From Dioszegia crocea (lineage: Eukaryota; Basidiomycota; Tremellomycetes; Tremellales; Bulleribasidiaceae), in the NCBI GenBank assembly GCA_001600615.1, contig BCKK01000004.1:793316-857315 (forward strand): DNA of 64,000 nucleotides, in the 5' to 3' direction. Below, piece after piece: positions 62,364-64,000 of the stretch (positions are counted from its first letter, which is position 1; the number at the start of each line of letters is the position of its first letter). Made by a program: the position numbers and the translations under genes. The notes under the pieces are model-generated. The model searched no databases. It was not told the DNA's origin and was given only the letters and a program-made list of their open reading frames with translations.

Positions 62364-63370
62364 TCACCTATCCTGCCTCTCCTCGTCCCAAGCATCCTTC
62401 TCCCCATCTGCCGCACCGCCGTTCCTCATAGACCCATCACTGTCCACCCGGAAGTCCCTCGTAGGGAGCTCGGGCACAGCCTTCGGTGCGCCAATCCGCC
62501 TTGATCTCAGCGCCTCCATCAACGTTCGCCGTCTTCCCCGCTTGGCGTCATCTTTTGCCGGTATCGAATCGGGCTTGACTTGTGGACGGTGTTTGCGGAT
62601 CACTAGGAAAAAGTAGAGGATGCCGCAAAGAGTGGAAAGTAAGATGACGGATCCGAATGCAATGACAAAGATGAGGACGGGGGACCAGGCGAAGGTGTGA
62701 GGCGAGCAAACGAGAGGCTGGGATGTGGCCGAGGCGGGCGCAGGAGTAGCGGGACCATTGAGCGATCTGTTGGATTGAGCGGTAGGGGAAGAAGAGGGTG
62801 TAGCGGACTTCGAGGCGGATTGGCTAGGCATGCTGAGTTGATCAGTCTCTGTCGTCAAGTCAGACTTACGATACTGTCATCTGAGCCAATCCAGTCTCCA
62901 CCACCGCATAGTCAAAAGTGAACGCCTTGCCCTGCTCCATATTGACCATGGTGAGATTATGGAGCCCGCTCTCCAGACCCTTGGACGAAAAGAGGAGATA
63001 CTGCATGTCGACGTCGTTGAGTGCGTTGTAGGCTCCCAGTAGTGTGTTGTCCAGTACGGCAGCAAAGGTACCTTGCAAAGGACCCGTCAGACCATAGACG
63101 GCTATCCCAGTGCCTGATGATGTCAGCTATTGATTGCCAGTAGGAGGGGTTTAACTCACCGTTGAATAGGATCTGGTTCGATGAATGTTTCGCCGTCGTC
63201 CAACTCACAGTCCCACTATGGAACTGCTTCAAGAGCGGCCTCATCCGCCCCACTTCCCCAGCATCCAGAAAGTGATCAGCAGTCGCGTTCTGGCTCATCA
63301 TGTTCCATCCTGGAGAGAGGGACAGGCGAGGTGTATCCCAATCCGCATCGTCAATGAAGTAAGTAGACAT
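62364..63370 (-). CDS. Single-pass membrane protein of a basidiomycete ectodomain family
   Basis: Start MSTYFIDDADWDTPRLSLSP at 63370, about 70 bp downstream of a TATATAT on the opposite-strand reading (63438-63444). The extracellular-type domain has sequons (NAT, NLT) and the order I-D-D-x-D, W, IAVYGLTGPLQGTFAAVLDN, YLLFSSKGLESGLHNLTMVN, FTFDYAVVET, which matches the beta-sandwich ectodomain seen in many mushroom and yeast proteins of unknown function. A Ser/Thr/Pro linker leads to one transmembrane helix (VLIFVIAFGSVILLSTLCGI) and a basic cytosolic tail with DAKRGRRRT. Stop 62364. Two introns. No N-terminal signal peptide is visible with this start; an upstream signal-peptide exon is possible. 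Confidence 0.72.
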
Positions 63371-63759
63371 GATTGATGCTAGTTGTGAGGATGTGAGCGC
63401 GAGTTGCAGGCCAGTGATGAAGGGGAGCAACGCTCAGTATATATGCGACAATGCTTGGGACTGACGAGTGTGCGGGGGAACGGGGTGATTAGCTTTAGCT
63501 TATCCCAAAAGGTTACCGTTGACGGCTTTCGAGTCAACCTCCATGCGGTCCAGGTGCCTTTGCTTGTTTGGTGTAGAGTTATTGACACCCCCCTCCCGTT
63601 GGTACTGACCAAAGGACTCTGAATACCTCATGATCGCACGGCCCCTTTGTTCCCAGACGGAGTGTCGAAGCCTGAAGGATGCGCCAAGCAACTCAGACCA
63701 GCAGCGCCATGGGCCTGCATCATCCGCAAAATCCCGACTCCTAAAGTACCCCAAACTCC
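63371..63759. promoter_or_regulatory. Promoter of the membrane-protein gene
   Basis: 389 bp between two minus-strand genes. TATATAT at 63438-63444 is correctly placed for a core promoter of the gene starting at 63370. Nothing else was recognised. Confidence 0.5.
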
Positions 63760-64000
63760 TCAACGCATGTTCCCTTCAATAATCTTGTATTGAACCTCTC
63801 CCGCATGCCTCGATCTTCCACCTCGCCGTCTCCATGCCCGCTTGGTGATTGCGATAAGCCGCGCGATTGGCCGCTCGGCATACCGCTCAAAGCCAAAGCA
63901 GAGGACGATATTGACGATTGCGACGAGCAGGAGTTGAAGTTGGAATGAGGTAGGTAGGTCGATTATGTCTAGGACATTGGCGATCCATTCTGTTGGTGCG
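63760..64000 (-). CDS. C-terminus of a probable P5-type cation-transporting ATPase (cut by window edge)
   Basis: The last 79 codons of a minus-strand gene: an amphipathic start (TEWIANVLDIIDLPTS), one transmembrane helix (FQLQLLLVAIVNIVLCFGFE), then a basic tail RPIARLIAITKRAWRRR and QYKIIEGNMR, TGA at 63760-63762. A final helix ending in FE-[RK]-Y followed by a short basic tail is typical of P5 ATPases (YPK9/ATP13A2 or SPF1), but no catalytic motif lies inside the window. Other polytopic membrane proteins are possible. Confidence 0.45.
   Translation of the reverse strand, partial: APTEWIANVLDIIDLPTSFQLQLLLVAIVNIVLCFGFERYAERPIARLIAITKRAWRRRGGRSRHAGEVQYKIIEGNMR

Overview
This window is nuclear DNA of a basidiomycete yeast, most likely a tremellomycete (Cryptococcus/Kwoniella-like). 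The evidence is moderately GC-rich, gene-dense sequence on both strands. Nearly every gene is cut by several short introns (about 45-70 nt) with GTRAGT-type donors, CTGAC/CTAAC/CTGAT branch points and a nearby AG. The proteins are of fungal type. I see no prokaryotic operons, CRISPR array, tRNA, rRNA or intact transposon. CDS coordinates are whole start-to-stop spans including introns; most internal splice sites were read by eye from donor, branch point and acceptor plus protein continuity.

Layout. 1-1536: a DUF4203/TM7SF3-like membrane protein running off the left edge. 2302-7867: UBLCP1 phosphatase and UTP21, divergent. 8135-12369: two splicing factors, SLU7 and the branch-point-binding protein, divergent across 184 bp. 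13502-15514: two tandem paralogs of an unrecognised family, with a hairpin between them. 16066-20594: YVH1 phosphatase and ATP synthase OSCP. 21165-24226: HAP2/NF-YA and a MAK32-like PfkB kinase. 24595-27514: two divergent paralogs of another unrecognised family, the first interrupted by an in-frame TAA.

27801-31382: ADP1-like ABCG transporter. 31860-34684: GFA1. 35586-37271: NEM1. 37369-37862: small unknown. 38107-42132: CSC1/OSCA-type channel. 42626-43885: triple-KH protein. 44308-45034: ubiquitin-S31 (S27a) fusion. 45348-47986: TMEM135-like protein. 48542-50520: BRCT-like protein. 50844-53331: endophilin-like BAR-SH3 protein. 53617-55309: CofD/YvcK-like protein. 55851-57402 and 58292-59215: unknowns. 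59584-60817: FES1. 61063-61635: unknown. 62364-63370: single-pass membrane protein. 63760-64000: C-terminus of a probable P-type ATPase running off the right edge.

Most genes are housekeeping (ribosome biogenesis, splicing, ATP synthesis, chitin precursor synthesis, lipid signalling, membrane traffic). They are arranged as divergent pairs sharing short promoters or as convergent pairs. The most novel content is the two tandem families of unknown proteins, and a run of extremely small 5' exons (7, 8, 10, 12 and 21 nt) with one GC-AG intron.
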